The notes under the pieces: model-generated | Told to the model about the DNA's origin: nothing | Database searches by the model: none | Seen by the model: only the letters and a program-made list of their open reading frames with translations | Source of the DNA: G963674505 sp964575975 | GTDB taxonomy: Bacteria > Desulfobacterota > Desulfobacteria > Desulfobacterales > SKZT01 | Direction: 5' to 3' | Assembly: GCA_964575975.1 (NCBI GenBank) | Contig: CAZNTU010000006.1 | Location: 1 to 64,000 of the forward strand | DNA: 64,000 nucleotides | Part shown: one piece after another, positions 16,743 to 25,574 of the stretch | Layout of the letters: every line of letters begins with the position of its first letter | Position numbering within the stretch: position 1 is the first letter of the stretch | Program-made: the position numbers and the translations under genes

Positions 16743-17696
16743 CTATTTTTCCCCGAGCAACGCCTTGAGGTGATTTCTGGCCAGTTCGGGCAGGACTTTA
16801 AGGCAATAGCCGCCCTCCAGGACGCTGATCAAACGGCCCTTCGTATATTTTTCCGCCATCGCCGCCATTTGCTCCATCATCCAGTCGTACCATTCCGTGG
16901 TCAGCATGATCCCGGACATGTCGTCTTCGCAATGGCCGTCGAAACCGGTGGACAGGATGATCATTTCCGGCTTGAACCTTTCGAAGGCGGGGAGGAGGTC
17001 CCTTTGGACGATTTGTTTGTATTCGTGGTCGCCCTGTCCCGGAAGCGCGGGAGAATTCTTGGTGAAACCGAAACCTTTCCCGGAGCCTTGCTCGAATTCG
17101 CGGCCGGTTCCGGGAAACGCGAACGACGGGTGTTCGTGAACGGAATAGTAGAAAACGGTAGGGTCGTGTTCGAACATGTGCTGAGTGGCGTTTCCGTGAT
17201 GGACGTCGAAATCGACGATGCCGATCCTCTCGATTCCAAACTCCATTTGCAGATATTTGGCGCAGATCGCCACGTTGTTGAAATAGCAGAAACCCATGGC
17301 CTCCGATTTCTCCGCATGGTGCCCCGGCGGCCTCACGGCGCAGAAGACGTTGTCGAGTTCGCCCTCCATCACCAGCCTGGCGGCCTCCAAAATGCCGCCA
17401 ACGGCCAGAAAGGCGGTTTCATAGGTCTCCGTACACATTTGGTTGTCCGTGCTGTCCATATGATTGTTGCCGCAAAGGCAAACCTCCTCGAACCGCCGAA
17501 TGTACGCTTTCGAATGGACCGTCTCGATCCATTTCGATTCCGCCCGGGAAGCCTTGAGAAGCCTGACTTTGTCGAGCAACCCGCCTTCCTGGATTCCCTT
17601 GTATATGGCTAACAGCCTGTCCGACGTTTCGGGATGGTAGATTCCGGTATCGTGGAGCAGGTATCTTTCGTCGTACAAAAAACCCGTTTTGTTCAT
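16743..17696 (-). CDS. Histone deacetylase family (AcuC-like) zinc deacetylase
   Basis: A 317-residue arginase/deacetylase-fold enzyme. Catalytic signatures are RPPGHHAEKSEAMGFCYFNN, DFDVHHGNATQ, STGFDGHCEDD and LEGGYCL, covering the general-base histidine pair, zinc ligands (D, H, D) and the C-terminal glycine loop. It hydrolyses acetyl-lysine or acetylpolyamines without NAD. Being next to an AcuB-like CBS-ACT gene and in the same operon as a sirtuin suggests control of acylated metabolic enzymes. The start codon has only a weak ribosome site, so it may rely on coupling with cooC 37 bases upstream. Confidence 0.9.
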   Translation of the reverse strand: MNKTGFLYDERYLLHDTGIYHPETSDRLLAIYKGIQEGGLLDKVRLLKASRAESKWIETVHSKAYIRRFEEVCLCGNNHMDSTDNQMCTETYETAFLAVGGILEAARLVMEGELDNVFCAVRPPGHHAEKSEAMGFCYFNNVAICAKYLQMEFGIERIGIVDFDVHHGNATQHMFEHDPTVFYYSVHEHPSFAFPGTGREFEQGSGKGFGFTKNSPALPGQGDHEYKQIVQRDLLPAFERFKPEMIILSTGFDGHCEDDMSGIMLTTEWYDWMMEQMAAMAEKYTKGRLISVLEGGYCLKVLPELARNHLKALLGEK

Positions 17697-17733
17697 AATG
17701 AGCGCAACCTGTGGGGAAAAAGTGTTCGGAAAG

Positions 17734-18486
17734 CTATTCGACTATTTTATCGAATATCTCGAAGGCGGCCTTTACCGCTCGGTTGTCCTCCGGAATTTCG
17801 ACGGTCGGTTTTCCCTTAAGATCGTACTCGTAGACGCTGTCGTCCTCGGGTATCGTTCCGATCAACTCGAGGTCTTCCTCCTCGAGCAGTTTGGCGACTT
17901 CTTCCGAAGCGCTGCCGTTTTTGGCCTGGTTGATGACCAAGAAGCTTTTGCCCACGCCGATGTTCAGTTCCTTCGCCAGCTTGTTGATTCGAACCGCCGC
18001 CTGGATAGATCTCCTGGAGGTGTCGGAAACGATCAGAAGAACGTTGACGTCCTTGGTGGTCAAGCGGCTGATATGCTCCATCCCGGCCTCGTTGTCCATG
18101 ACGATATAGGGATAGTTGTCGGTCAGTTTTTCCAGAAAGCCGGCCAGAAGCGAGTTGGCCGCGCAATAGCATCCTTGCCCCTCGGGCTGGCCCATTACGA
18201 TGAGATCGTACCCTTCGGCCTCGATGACCGCCTGCTGCAGCTTCATGTCCATGAACACGTCCTTGGTCATGCCGCTGGGCACCTGTCCTTTTTTCATCTG
18301 CTCCCGGGCTTCGCCTAGGGTTTCGCAAACGTCCATCCCCAAAACCTCGTTCAAGTTCGCGTTCGCGTCGGCATCGACCGCCAAAATAGGCGTTTTGCCC
18401 TTGTTCTGGAGATATTTTATCAACAAACCGGCCACCGTGGTTTTTCCCGTTCCGCCTTTTCCGGCCAATGCAACTGTGAATGCCAT
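17734..18486 (-). CDS. cooC: CooC-type nickel-insertion ATPase for CO dehydrogenase
   Basis: A 250-residue SIMIBI-class ATPase. The deviant Walker A GKGGTGKTT is at residues 9-17, a DADAN segment at 38-42, and the CooC-specific metal site GQGCYCAAN near residue 110, where a CxC from each monomer binds nickel or zinc in the dimer. CooC matures the C-cluster of CO dehydrogenase/acetyl-CoA synthase. No CODH gene is in the window, so the target must be elsewhere. It is the first gene of the seven-gene operon, with GGGAG before the ATG. Confidence 0.88.
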   Translation of the reverse strand: MAFTVALAGKGGTGKTTVAGLLIKYLQNKGKTPILAVDADANANLNEVLGMDVCETLGEAREQMKKGQVPSGMTKDVFMDMKLQQAVIEAEGYDLIVMGQPEGQGCYCAANSLLAGFLEKLTDNYPYIVMDNEAGMEHISRLTTKDVNVLLIVSDTSRRSIQAAVRINKLAKELNIGVGKSFLVINQAKNGSASEEVAKLLEEEDLELIGTIPEDDSVYEYDLKGKPTVEIPEDNRAVKAAFEIFDKIVE

Positions 18487-18801
18487 GATTACAGACTCCC
18501 TGTTTCGTAATTAATGCGGTTGAAAATCGTTGTCCTGCCAATATCCTTGCATCCCGGCCCACCGATATTCGAAAAAACGTTTTTGTCCGAAAAATCGGCG
18601 CCGATGCCCGGAGATTTTTGATCGACAACAAATTAAGGGTTATTTAGGACAGTTGCAACTGACAGTCAAGAAACTTTTAAATCGAGACGCTTGCTAAAAA
18701 TTACGGGAAGACCGACCGCCTCTTGCATGTCGAGGCCGCGATGTGATACCTCTCTTGTCAGGAGCGCGCTTATCAATTCTCAACCGAAGGGGGTAGAAAA
18801 A
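18487..18801. promoter_or_regulatory. Divergent intergenic region with a 12-bp palindrome
   Basis: This 315-bp gap separates the cooC operon from the divergent acyl-CoA dehydrogenase gene and must hold both promoters. I see no clear -35/-10 pair. A perfect palindrome CAGTTGCAACTG at 18650-18661 is a candidate operator. No coding frame is credible. Confidence 0.3.
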
Positions 18802-19956
18802 ATGGATTTTGAATTAAGCAAATCGCAGAAAGAAATTCAGAAGGCGGCCAGGGATTTCGCGAAGGGGGAATTCGACAAGGAACTGGCTCTGGAGTTGGAG
18901 AAAAAGCACGAGTTTCCCCGCCAAATCTGGAAAAAGGCGGCGGAACTGGGATTTATCGGGATCCATTTTCCGGAAAAATACGAGGGGCAAGGACTGGGAG
19001 TTTTGGAAAACATCCTGGTGGCCGAGGAGTTTTGCCGAAGGGACTCCGGCATCGGAGCCGCAGTGATTCTTGCCAGTTTCGCCGCCGAAAATCTTCTCCG
19101 GTTCGGCTCCGAGGAAATGAAGGAAAAATACTTGCCGAAAGTCGCCTTGGGAGAGATGCTTTGCGGGGGGTGCTTTACCGAGCCGGACCATGGGTCCGAC
19201 ATAACCCGCATGGACACGACTGCGGTGAAAGACGGCGGCGAATGGGTGATTAACGGTGTCAAGACTTTCATCACCAACGGGTGTTTGGCGAGTTTCTTCT
19301 CCGTGCTGTGCCAGACCGACGACCAAATCGAACCGAGCCACCGGGGGCAAAGCATGATCCTGGTCGAAGCCGACGCTCCAGGCGTGACCGCGACCGAAAT
19401 CGGCGACAAGATGGGAATCCACATGATGTCCACGGCGGAGGTGACTTTCAAGAACGTCCGCGTACCGTTAAGCAACCTTATCGGCAAAGAGGGCAAAGGT
19501 TTCTACCAAGTTCTGGAATTTTTCGACGAAAGCCGGATTTTGGTTGCGGCTCAGGCGCTAGGGACGGCGCAGGGCGCTTTCGACAGAGCGCTGGACTACG
19601 TCAGGCAGCGGGAGCAGTTCGGAAAGAAAATCGGCCAGTTTCAGGCGAATCAGCACAAAATAGCGGATATGGCCACGAAGATCGAACTGGCGAGGCTGAT
19701 CACGTACAAGGCCGCTTGGAACTTCGATCAAGGGCGCATCGACCCGAAACTGACCTCCATGGCGAAAATGTACGCGGCCAGAGCCGCCGTCGAGGTGGCC
19801 GACGAAGCTATCCAACTTTTAGGCGGCTACGGCTACATGCTCGAATACGAAGTCGAACGTTTCTACCGCGACGCCAAAATTACCGAAATCTACGAGGGTA
19901 CCAAGGAAATCCAGAAGAATACCATCGCCGGGGCGGTTTTGGGGAAGATGAAATGA
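18802..19956 (+). CDS. Acyl-CoA dehydrogenase
   Basis: A 384-residue FAD enzyme that introduces the alpha-beta double bond into acyl-CoA and passes electrons to ETF. Family signatures are CFTEPDHGSD (FAD-binding loop), LGTAQGAFDRALDYVRQREQFG, LLGGYGYMLEYEVERFYRD and the C-terminal IYEGTKEIQ, in which the glutamate is the catalytic base of short/medium-chain members. The true start is ATG 18802, behind AAGGGGG and aligned with the usual N-terminus; the frame is open further upstream. No etfAB is adjacent. The substrate (butyryl-, glutaryl-, benzylsuccinyl- or other CoA) cannot be assigned. Confidence 0.93.
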   Translation: MDFELSKSQKEIQKAARDFAKGEFDKELALELEKKHEFPRQIWKKAAELGFIGIHFPEKYEGQGLGVLENILVAEEFCRRDSGIGAAVILASFAAENLLRFGSEEMKEKYLPKVALGEMLCGGCFTEPDHGSDITRMDTTAVKDGGEWVINGVKTFITNGCLASFFSVLCQTDDQIEPSHRGQSMILVEADAPGVTATEIGDKMGIHMMSTAEVTFKNVRVPLSNLIGKEGKGFYQVLEFFDESRILVAAQALGTAQGAFDRALDYVRQREQFGKKIGQFQANQHKIADMATKIELARLITYKAAWNFDQGRIDPKLTSMAKMYAARAAVEVADEAIQLLGGYGYMLEYEVERFYRDAKITEIYEGTKEIQKNTIAGAVLGKMK

Positions 19957-19987
19957 TGTCTTGGATCAAGAGGGGGAACAGCGCCGA

Positions 19988-22264
19988 TCAAGGTATTTCG
20001 TCGTATCCCCGCACAAGTACCTCTCGTGGCTTGGCGCCGTCGGATGGCCCTACTATTCCCTCCTTTTCCATGACTTCTATGATTCGCGCGGCGCGGTTGT
20101 AGCCGATCCTGAGATGGCGCTGGATCATGGAGATGGAGGCCTGGCCGTTCTTGGTGACGAGGGCCACGGCGTCGTCGTAGCGTTCGTCGTAGTCTTCCTC
20201 GCCGAGTTCCTCTTTCTCTTCCGACGGGGCTTCGGTCACGGATTCGTCGTATTCGGGCTCCTTCTGGTCTTTCAGAAATTCGGTTATCAGGGCGATTTCC
20301 TCTTCGGTGATATAAGCTCCGTGAATCCTTTGAAGACGAGCCGTGCCGGGCGGCAGAAACAGCATGTCTCCGCTTCCCAGCAACTGCTCGGCGCCGTTGG
20401 AGTCGATGATGGTGCGGGAATCGATCCTGGACGAAACCTGAAAAGTCAGTCTGGTGGGGAAGTTGGCTTTGATGATTCCGGTAAGCACGTCCACGGAGGG
20501 CCTCTGGGTAGCCAGGATCAGATGGATTCCGGACGCGCGGGCCATCTGGGCTAGGCGGGTCAGCGCGAATTCCACGTCCTTGGACGTAACCATCATCAGA
20601 TCGGCAAGTTCGTCTATGATAATGACGATGAAAGGCAGCTTTTCCGCTGCGGCAGGAGTTTCGACAGAATTTTTTTCGTTTCCGTTCGAGTCCGCGCTTT
20701 CTTCCGACCCGGCGATTTCGTTCGCGTCCTCGGCGGTTTTGGCCTTGGGAGGTTTCTCCTCCTTTTTCGGTTTTCCCTGCCTTTCCTTGTCGATTTTCTG
20801 GTTGTATTGGGCGATGTTGCGGACGCGTTTTTCGGAAAGCAGTCCGTAGCGCCTCTCCATCTCTTTCACGGCCCAAAAAAGTGCGTTGGTGGCTTTTTTG
20901 ACGTCGGTGACCACAGGAGTAATCAGGTGAGGAATGCCGTCGTAGGAGGAAAGTTCGATTCGTTTTGGATCGACCATGATGAATTTGACCTCCTCCGGAG
21001 CGGCCTTGTACAAGATGCTGCAGATCATGGCGTTCAAACCGACGCTCTTTCCCGTGCCGGTGGCGCCGGCGATGAGAAGGTGGGGCATCTTGGCCAGGTC
21101 GGCCACCACCGGGTTGCCCACAATGTCTTTTCCCAGGCACAGGGTCAACTTCGATTTGGCTTTGTCGAACTCCTGGGAAATCGCGGAATCCTTGAAACGA
21201 ACGATATCCCTGACGGTATTCGGAATTTCGATGCCGATCACGGCTTTGCCCGGGATGGGCGCGACGATTCGAATGCTCAAGGCTCGCAGGGCGAGCGCCA
21301 AGTCGTCGGACAAGTTGACGACCTTGTTGATCTTGACCCCTGGCGCGGGGGCGTATTCGAAAGTGGTAATCACGGGGCCTGGCGTAATGGCCACTACATT
21401 TCCCTTGACGCCGAAATCTTCAAGCTTCTTTTCCAGAAGCTTGGATTGTCTCATCAAATTTTCGTCGTCCGGCGTATTCCGAGTCGGTTCCGGGTCTTTC
21501 AGAAAATCGAGATGCGGCAACTGGAACTTTTCGTCCGACTTCATGAAATCGGGCGTCTCCTGTTTCGGTTTCGGCACGGGCTTGATCTTCGGAGAGGGAG
21601 GAGTCGCGATTATTTTGATTTCGGCCTGCTTTTCGGTATTGTTCTCTTTTTGGGGTTTCTTGATGTTTTTCTTTTCTTTAACGGTTTTTCTTTTTTCGGC
21701 TATGATTTTTATGCCGTTTTTGGCCTTGACGCCGGTAGTCAAACCTCCGCGCCATACGGATTTCAAAAGGGAACACAGAGAAACGCCGGTTGCCATCATC
21801 AGGCCGATGATCCACAACACGCCAAGCATCATTGTTCCTCCGACTGGATTGGCGATCTTTTGGAGGAAGGTTTTGAACGGAATGCCGATCATTCCGCCCG
21901 ATGAAAATTTCGAGCCGAAAAGCACATAATGGTCCTGACGGACGGCGAAAAGGCTTCCGGAGGAAACGACGAGAATAATCGCGCCGACAATCGAAACGGC
22001 TATGTATATGTTCTTGACCTTTTGGCGTCCGAACAGCTGAATGCTTCCCAGCATCAGAAGGGCAGGTATCCAGAACGCGCCAAGACCGAAGAGGCCGATT
22101 AAAATACCCGACAGGTGCGCCCCCAACAGTCCGAAGAGGTTGTGGATTTTTTCCACTTCCGCCGCGTGGTGAACCGAAGGATCGTCGGGACTGTGGGAAA
22201 GAAGGCTCGCCAGCGTCAGAACCACAAGAAAAAAGAACAGGATTCCTGCAATTTCTCTTCGCAT
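19988..22264 (-). CDS. ftsK: DNA translocase FtsK/SpoIIIE
   Basis: A 758-residue septal DNA pump. Four transmembrane helices lie within about residues 1-170, followed by a charged linker (about 180-260), the RecA-like motor with Walker A GATGTGKS, Walker B FIVIIIDELADLMM, and the C-terminal winged-helix gamma domain that reads KOPS (from about 690). The linker is short, as in SpoIIIE-size proteins. It starts 6 bases after the RNase J stop, so the two are co-transcribed. Confidence 0.95.
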   Translation of the reverse strand: MRREIAGILFFFLVVLTLASLLSHSPDDPSVHHAAEVEKIHNLFGLLGAHLSGILIGLFGLGAFWIPALLMLGSIQLFGRQKVKNIYIAVSIVGAIILVVSSGSLFAVRQDHYVLFGSKFSSGGMIGIPFKTFLQKIANPVGGTMMLGVLWIIGLMMATGVSLCSLLKSVWRGGLTTGVKAKNGIKIIAEKRKTVKEKKNIKKPQKENNTEKQAEIKIIATPPSPKIKPVPKPKQETPDFMKSDEKFQLPHLDFLKDPEPTRNTPDDENLMRQSKLLEKKLEDFGVKGNVVAITPGPVITTFEYAPAPGVKINKVVNLSDDLALALRALSIRIVAPIPGKAVIGIEIPNTVRDIVRFKDSAISQEFDKAKSKLTLCLGKDIVGNPVVADLAKMPHLLIAGATGTGKSVGLNAMICSILYKAAPEEVKFIMVDPKRIELSSYDGIPHLITPVVTDVKKATNALFWAVKEMERRYGLLSEKRVRNIAQYNQKIDKERQGKPKKEEKPPKAKTAEDANEIAGSEESADSNGNEKNSVETPAAAEKLPFIVIIIDELADLMMVTSKDVEFALTRLAQMARASGIHLILATQRPSVDVLTGIIKANFPTRLTFQVSSRIDSRTIIDSNGAEQLLGSGDMLFLPPGTARLQRIHGAYITEEEIALITEFLKDQKEPEYDESVTEAPSEEKEELGEEDYDERYDDAVALVTKNGQASISMIQRHLRIGYNRAARIIEVMEKEGIVGPSDGAKPREVLVRGYDEIP

Positions 22265-22270
22265 GAGTTC

Positions 22271-23920
22271 TCAGATTTCCTGGATAAAAGCCAATATTAC
22301 CGGGCGACGACCAATGGTAAAATAGAAATATTTCCTTAATGCAGTTTGTACCTTGGCTCTGATTTTGTCCATTCGATTGCTCGCGTCGGGTCCGATCTCC
22401 TCCACGATTTCCAGCACGACGCAAATGGCGTCCTCCAGCAGGTGGCCGGTCTGGGTTTCGAAGACGAACCCCTTGGAGACGATTTCGGGACCGTAGATGA
22501 CGATGCCGGTTTCCTCGTCGAACACCATGCAAACCATCACGAGTCCCTCTTCCGAAAGCAGGCGCCGCTCCTTTAAAACGCTTCTTCCTACGTCTCCGAT
22601 TCCTTTGCCGTCGATCAAAACGCGTCCGGTCTCGACGATTTCCCCTAATCTTCCCCCTTTTTCGTCGAACTCGATAACCCTTCCGTTTTCCGCCAGCAGC
22701 ACTCTTTCTTTCGGAATGCCGGTTTCGAGAGCCAGGCGGGCGTGGTGGAACAGGTGCCGGTATTCTCCATGTATCGGTATGAAATATCTCGGTCGCGTCA
22801 TCTGGATCATGAGTCTCAGCTCTTCGCGAAACGCGTGTCCCGAGACGTGGATTTCGGAGATTTTTTCGTAGATGACGTCCGCGCCCCTCCGGTATAAGTT
22901 GTTGATAATGTTGGTGATAGCTTTTTCGTTGCCGGGGATGAACTTGGAGGAAAGAATCACGGTGTCGCCGCTCTGAATTTTGATCTGCTTGTGAGCGCCC
23001 CCGGCCATGCGGGCCAAGGCGGACATGGGTTCGCCCTGGCTTCCGGTCGTGACGATCATGGTTTCCTCTTCGCTGTAGGCGTCAAGCTCGTCGATATGAA
23101 TCTCCATGCCTTCGGGAACGTTCAAGTATCCCATTTCCCTTGCCAACTGGACGCTCAGCTCGATGCTTTTTCCGTTGAACACCACTTTTCGTCCTGTCTG
23201 CTCGGCGATGTTCACGATTTGCTGGATTCGAGCGATGCTCGAGGCGAAAAGCGCGACTATGATTCGTCCTTTGCTTTCTTCGGCGATGTTTGCCAGAGTA
23301 TCCCCGACTTGCCGATCCGAGATGGTGTAACCGGGTTTTTCCACGTTGGTCGAGTCGGAAAGCAACGCCAGAACGCCTTGCTCGCCCAGTTGGACCAATC
23401 GATCGACATCCGTGTCCATGCCGTCGATATTGGAATGGCTGATTTTAAAGTCGCCGGTGTGTAAAACAAGTCCTACGGGTGTCTTTATGGCTAGACCCAC
23501 GCCATCGACCACGCTGTGGGCGACTCGTATAAATTCGAGGTCGAAAATTCCGAGGTGCAGTTTGGAACCGGGCGCGATTTCGACAAGACGCGCGGAGGAC
23601 AGGAGATCGTGTTCCTCCAGTTTGTGGCGAACCATGCCCAAGGTAAATTTAGTCCCGTAAAGGGGAACGTCGATGTCCTTCAGAAGATAAGGAACGGCTC
23701 CGATATGGTCTTCGTGGGCGTGAGTCAGGATAACGCCGGCCAATTTGGAGCAATGCTTTTTCAGGTAGGCGATGTCGGGAATGACATAGTCGATTCCCAA
23801 CATATAGTCCTCGGGAAACATCAAGCCGGCATCGACCAGCAAAACAGAATCCCCGTATTCGAAGGCCATCATGTTCAGGCCGATTTCGCCCAACCCCCCC
23901 AAGGGGATTATTTTAAGCAT
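22271..23920 (-). CDS. rnj: Ribonuclease J
   Basis: A 549-residue metallo-beta-lactamase/beta-CASP RNase. It has the N-terminal IPLGGLGEIGLNM, the metal motif THAHEDH, later ligands in HTGDFKI, the beta-CASP region with SGHA and HGEYRHL, and a C-terminal extension. Acting as 5'-3' exonuclease and endonuclease, it takes part in mRNA decay and rRNA maturation. The start at 23920 is chosen because it begins the conserved MLKIIPLGG; an upstream in-frame ATG at 23956 exists. The coding region overlaps the end of plsC by 13 bases. Confidence 0.93.
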   Translation of the reverse strand: MLKIIPLGGLGEIGLNMMAFEYGDSVLLVDAGLMFPEDYMLGIDYVIPDIAYLKKHCSKLAGVILTHAHEDHIGAVPYLLKDIDVPLYGTKFTLGMVRHKLEEHDLLSSARLVEIAPGSKLHLGIFDLEFIRVAHSVVDGVGLAIKTPVGLVLHTGDFKISHSNIDGMDTDVDRLVQLGEQGVLALLSDSTNVEKPGYTISDRQVGDTLANIAEESKGRIIVALFASSIARIQQIVNIAEQTGRKVVFNGKSIELSVQLAREMGYLNVPEGMEIHIDELDAYSEEETMIVTTGSQGEPMSALARMAGGAHKQIKIQSGDTVILSSKFIPGNEKAITNIINNLYRRGADVIYEKISEIHVSGHAFREELRLMIQMTRPRYFIPIHGEYRHLFHHARLALETGIPKERVLLAENGRVIEFDEKGGRLGEIVETGRVLIDGKGIGDVGRSVLKERRLLSEEGLVMVCMVFDEETGIVIYGPEIVSKGFVFETQTGHLLEDAICVVLEIVEEIGPDASNRMDKIRAKVQTALRKYFYFTIGRRPVILAFIQEI

Positions 23921-24636
23921 CTCGTATTTACCGCTCCCCGGTCGAAGGACTCGCATATGGATCTGCGGACACGCTCCATTAGCTGGTCCTTGGTTTTCCG
24001 GGTGAATTCGGAGGTTTTAATCGGTTTCTTGATTTCCACGAGCACGTCGTTCGGGTTTATGCGAAGACTTTCCTTTGCCATAATCGCCCTCGTGCCGTGA
24101 AGGACCACGGGGACGATCGGGACTTTGGCGTCGATAGCCATGATGAATCCGCCTTTTTTGAAATCGTGAATCAAACCGTCGCGGCTCCTGGTACCTTCGG
24201 GAAAAATGATCACGGAGGCCCCCTTTCGTACGGTTTCGGCGGCTTTTTTGAGACTGAGCACGGCTTTTCTGAAGTCGGAACGGTCTATGCTGATGTAACC
24301 GGCGCGCTTCATGGCGAAACCGAACAAGGGAATACGGAACAGCTCCTCCTTGGCGAGCCATCGGAACTGCACCGGGAGTTTTCCCAGAAGAACGGGAATG
24401 TCGAAGTTGCTTTGGTGGTTGGCCATGAATATGCACGGTTTTTTCGAATCGATATTCTGCAAACCTAAGACTTTGACGCGTATTCTGGCGACGCTCAAAA
24501 TAGTGGCCCCCCAGATGGCGGCGACTTTGTGGGGGGCTTTCCCGGATTTGTCTATCAGCGACAAGGCAATGGTCATAATGCCGAAAAAGATGGTGGCCAA
24601 GACGATATAACAAATAACAAGCGCGGTGTGCAGCAT
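23908..24636 (-). CDS. plsC: 1-acyl-sn-glycerol-3-phosphate acyltransferase (PlsC-like)
   Basis: A 242-residue membrane-associated acyltransferase. It has an N-terminal hydrophobic anchor, the catalytic HX4D motif in ANHQSNFD, the glycerophosphate-binding FPEGTRS, and IVPVVLHG near residue 185. It makes phosphatidic acid from lysophosphatidic acid and acyl-ACP or acyl-CoA. It sits between a hypothetical gene (15-base gap) and rnj (overlap). Confidence 0.92.
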   Translation of the reverse strand: MLHTALVICYIVLATIFFGIMTIALSLIDKSGKAPHKVAAIWGATILSVARIRVKVLGLQNIDSKKPCIFMANHQSNFDIPVLLGKLPVQFRWLAKEELFRIPLFGFAMKRAGYISIDRSDFRKAVLSLKKAAETVRKGASVIIFPEGTRSRDGLIHDFKKGGFIMAIDAKVPIVPVVLHGTRAIMAKESLRINPNDVLVEIKKPIKTSEFTRKTKDQLMERVRRSICESFDRGAVNTRCLK

Positions 24637-24651
24637 TTTTTGCTCCGTATA

Positions 24652-24984
24652 CTATGTGACGATTTCGAGTCTTTCGAATATCGAGTCTATGAACGCCATA
24701 ATCCAGTTCCTTTGCGATTCGTCCGCGTATTTCATGCAATCGCAGCGCATTCTGCCCTTGGTCCTTACCAGGAGTTCGCACGAGAGTTTATCGGGAAGAA
24801 GTTCAAGAGCGAAATAAAAAGGCCGGCAATCCGTGTGCGCTTTCTGTATATCCCTAAAAACGTTCTCGTGCAATGGAATCCAGTACAGCCCGCCCATTGC
24901 GTTGTCCTTGAAATTGTCTTCCAAATACTTTTTTATCTTCTCGAAATCGTTGTTCGAGAGTTCGTCTATTACATACTGTTTCAT
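24652..24984 (-). CDS. Conserved hypothetical protein, 110 residues
   Basis: No function recognised. It is a soluble acidic protein with a central LYWIPLHENV segment, a C-terminal CDC pair (RMRCDCMKYA) and repeated aromatic and acidic residues. The ATG at 24984 overlaps the stop codon of the upstream ogt gene, so translation is probably coupled. Its position between ogt and plsC in a tightly packed run supports it as a real gene. Confidence 0.65.
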   Translation of the reverse strand: MKQYVIDELSNNDFEKIKKYLEDNFKDNAMGGLYWIPLHENVFRDIQKAHTDCRPFYFALELLPDKLSCELLVRTKGRMRCDCMKYADESQRNWIMAFIDSIFERLEIVT

Positions 24985-25562
24985 AATTTTCCAGCTACCA
25001 TAGTTTGGTTTTCCTTGCAAGTCGCATGCCGGGTTGCCACAGCGGCCTCCAACTCCAACATCCTTCTTTTCATTTCCGGTCCCCCCCCGAATTTTCCGAC
25101 CGTCCCGTCCCAACGCACGACGCGATGGCAGGGTATCATGATCGGAAACGGGTTTTTGGCCATGGTGGACCCGACGAACCGACAGGCGCGAGGTTTGCCC
25201 ACCGTTTCCGCCAGTTCCTTGTAGGAGCGCGTTTGCCCCCGGGGAATTTTCGCCGTCGCGGCCAGAACTTTTTTTTCGAGCGGAGTCAGTTTTTCGAAAT
25301 CGAGCCATTCCCAAGGCGGCCAAGCGATGCTCGGTTTTTTTCCGTCAAAATAATCCGCGATCGCCCTTGCCGTTTCGCCAGCATTAGGATGCGATCCGGC
25401 CGTTCCCCAATCTTCCGCGTCTACCCGCGACCTAAGTGTTTCCTCGTCGTCCGCCGGCAAAAGCACATGAGAGATTTTGAAGGGATTTTCCTTGAACAGT
25501 ACGGCGCAAATCCCGAAGGAGGTTTCGAACACCAAACGTCGGTTTTCGGTTTTCGATTCCAT
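24981..25562 (-). CDS. ogt: Methylated-DNA--protein-cysteine S-methyltransferase
   Basis: A 193-residue suicide DNA-repair protein that transfers the methyl group of O6-methylguanine to its own cysteine. The active site IPCHRVV, the arginine-finger helix region TRSYKELAETVGKPRACRFVGSTMAKNP (split by the DNA-binding HTH) and the WDGTVGKFGGG loop are all present. The N-terminal part is the short ribonuclease-like domain. It is 12 bases after the LarA-like gene. Confidence 0.92.
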   Translation of the reverse strand: MESKTENRRLVFETSFGICAVLFKENPFKISHVLLPADDEETLRSRVDAEDWGTAGSHPNAGETARAIADYFDGKKPSIAWPPWEWLDFEKLTPLEKKVLAATAKIPRGQTRSYKELAETVGKPRACRFVGSTMAKNPFPIMIPCHRVVRWDGTVGKFGGGPEMKRRMLELEAAVATRHATCKENQTMVAGKL

Positions 25563-25574
25563 TCGAATCTCCTT

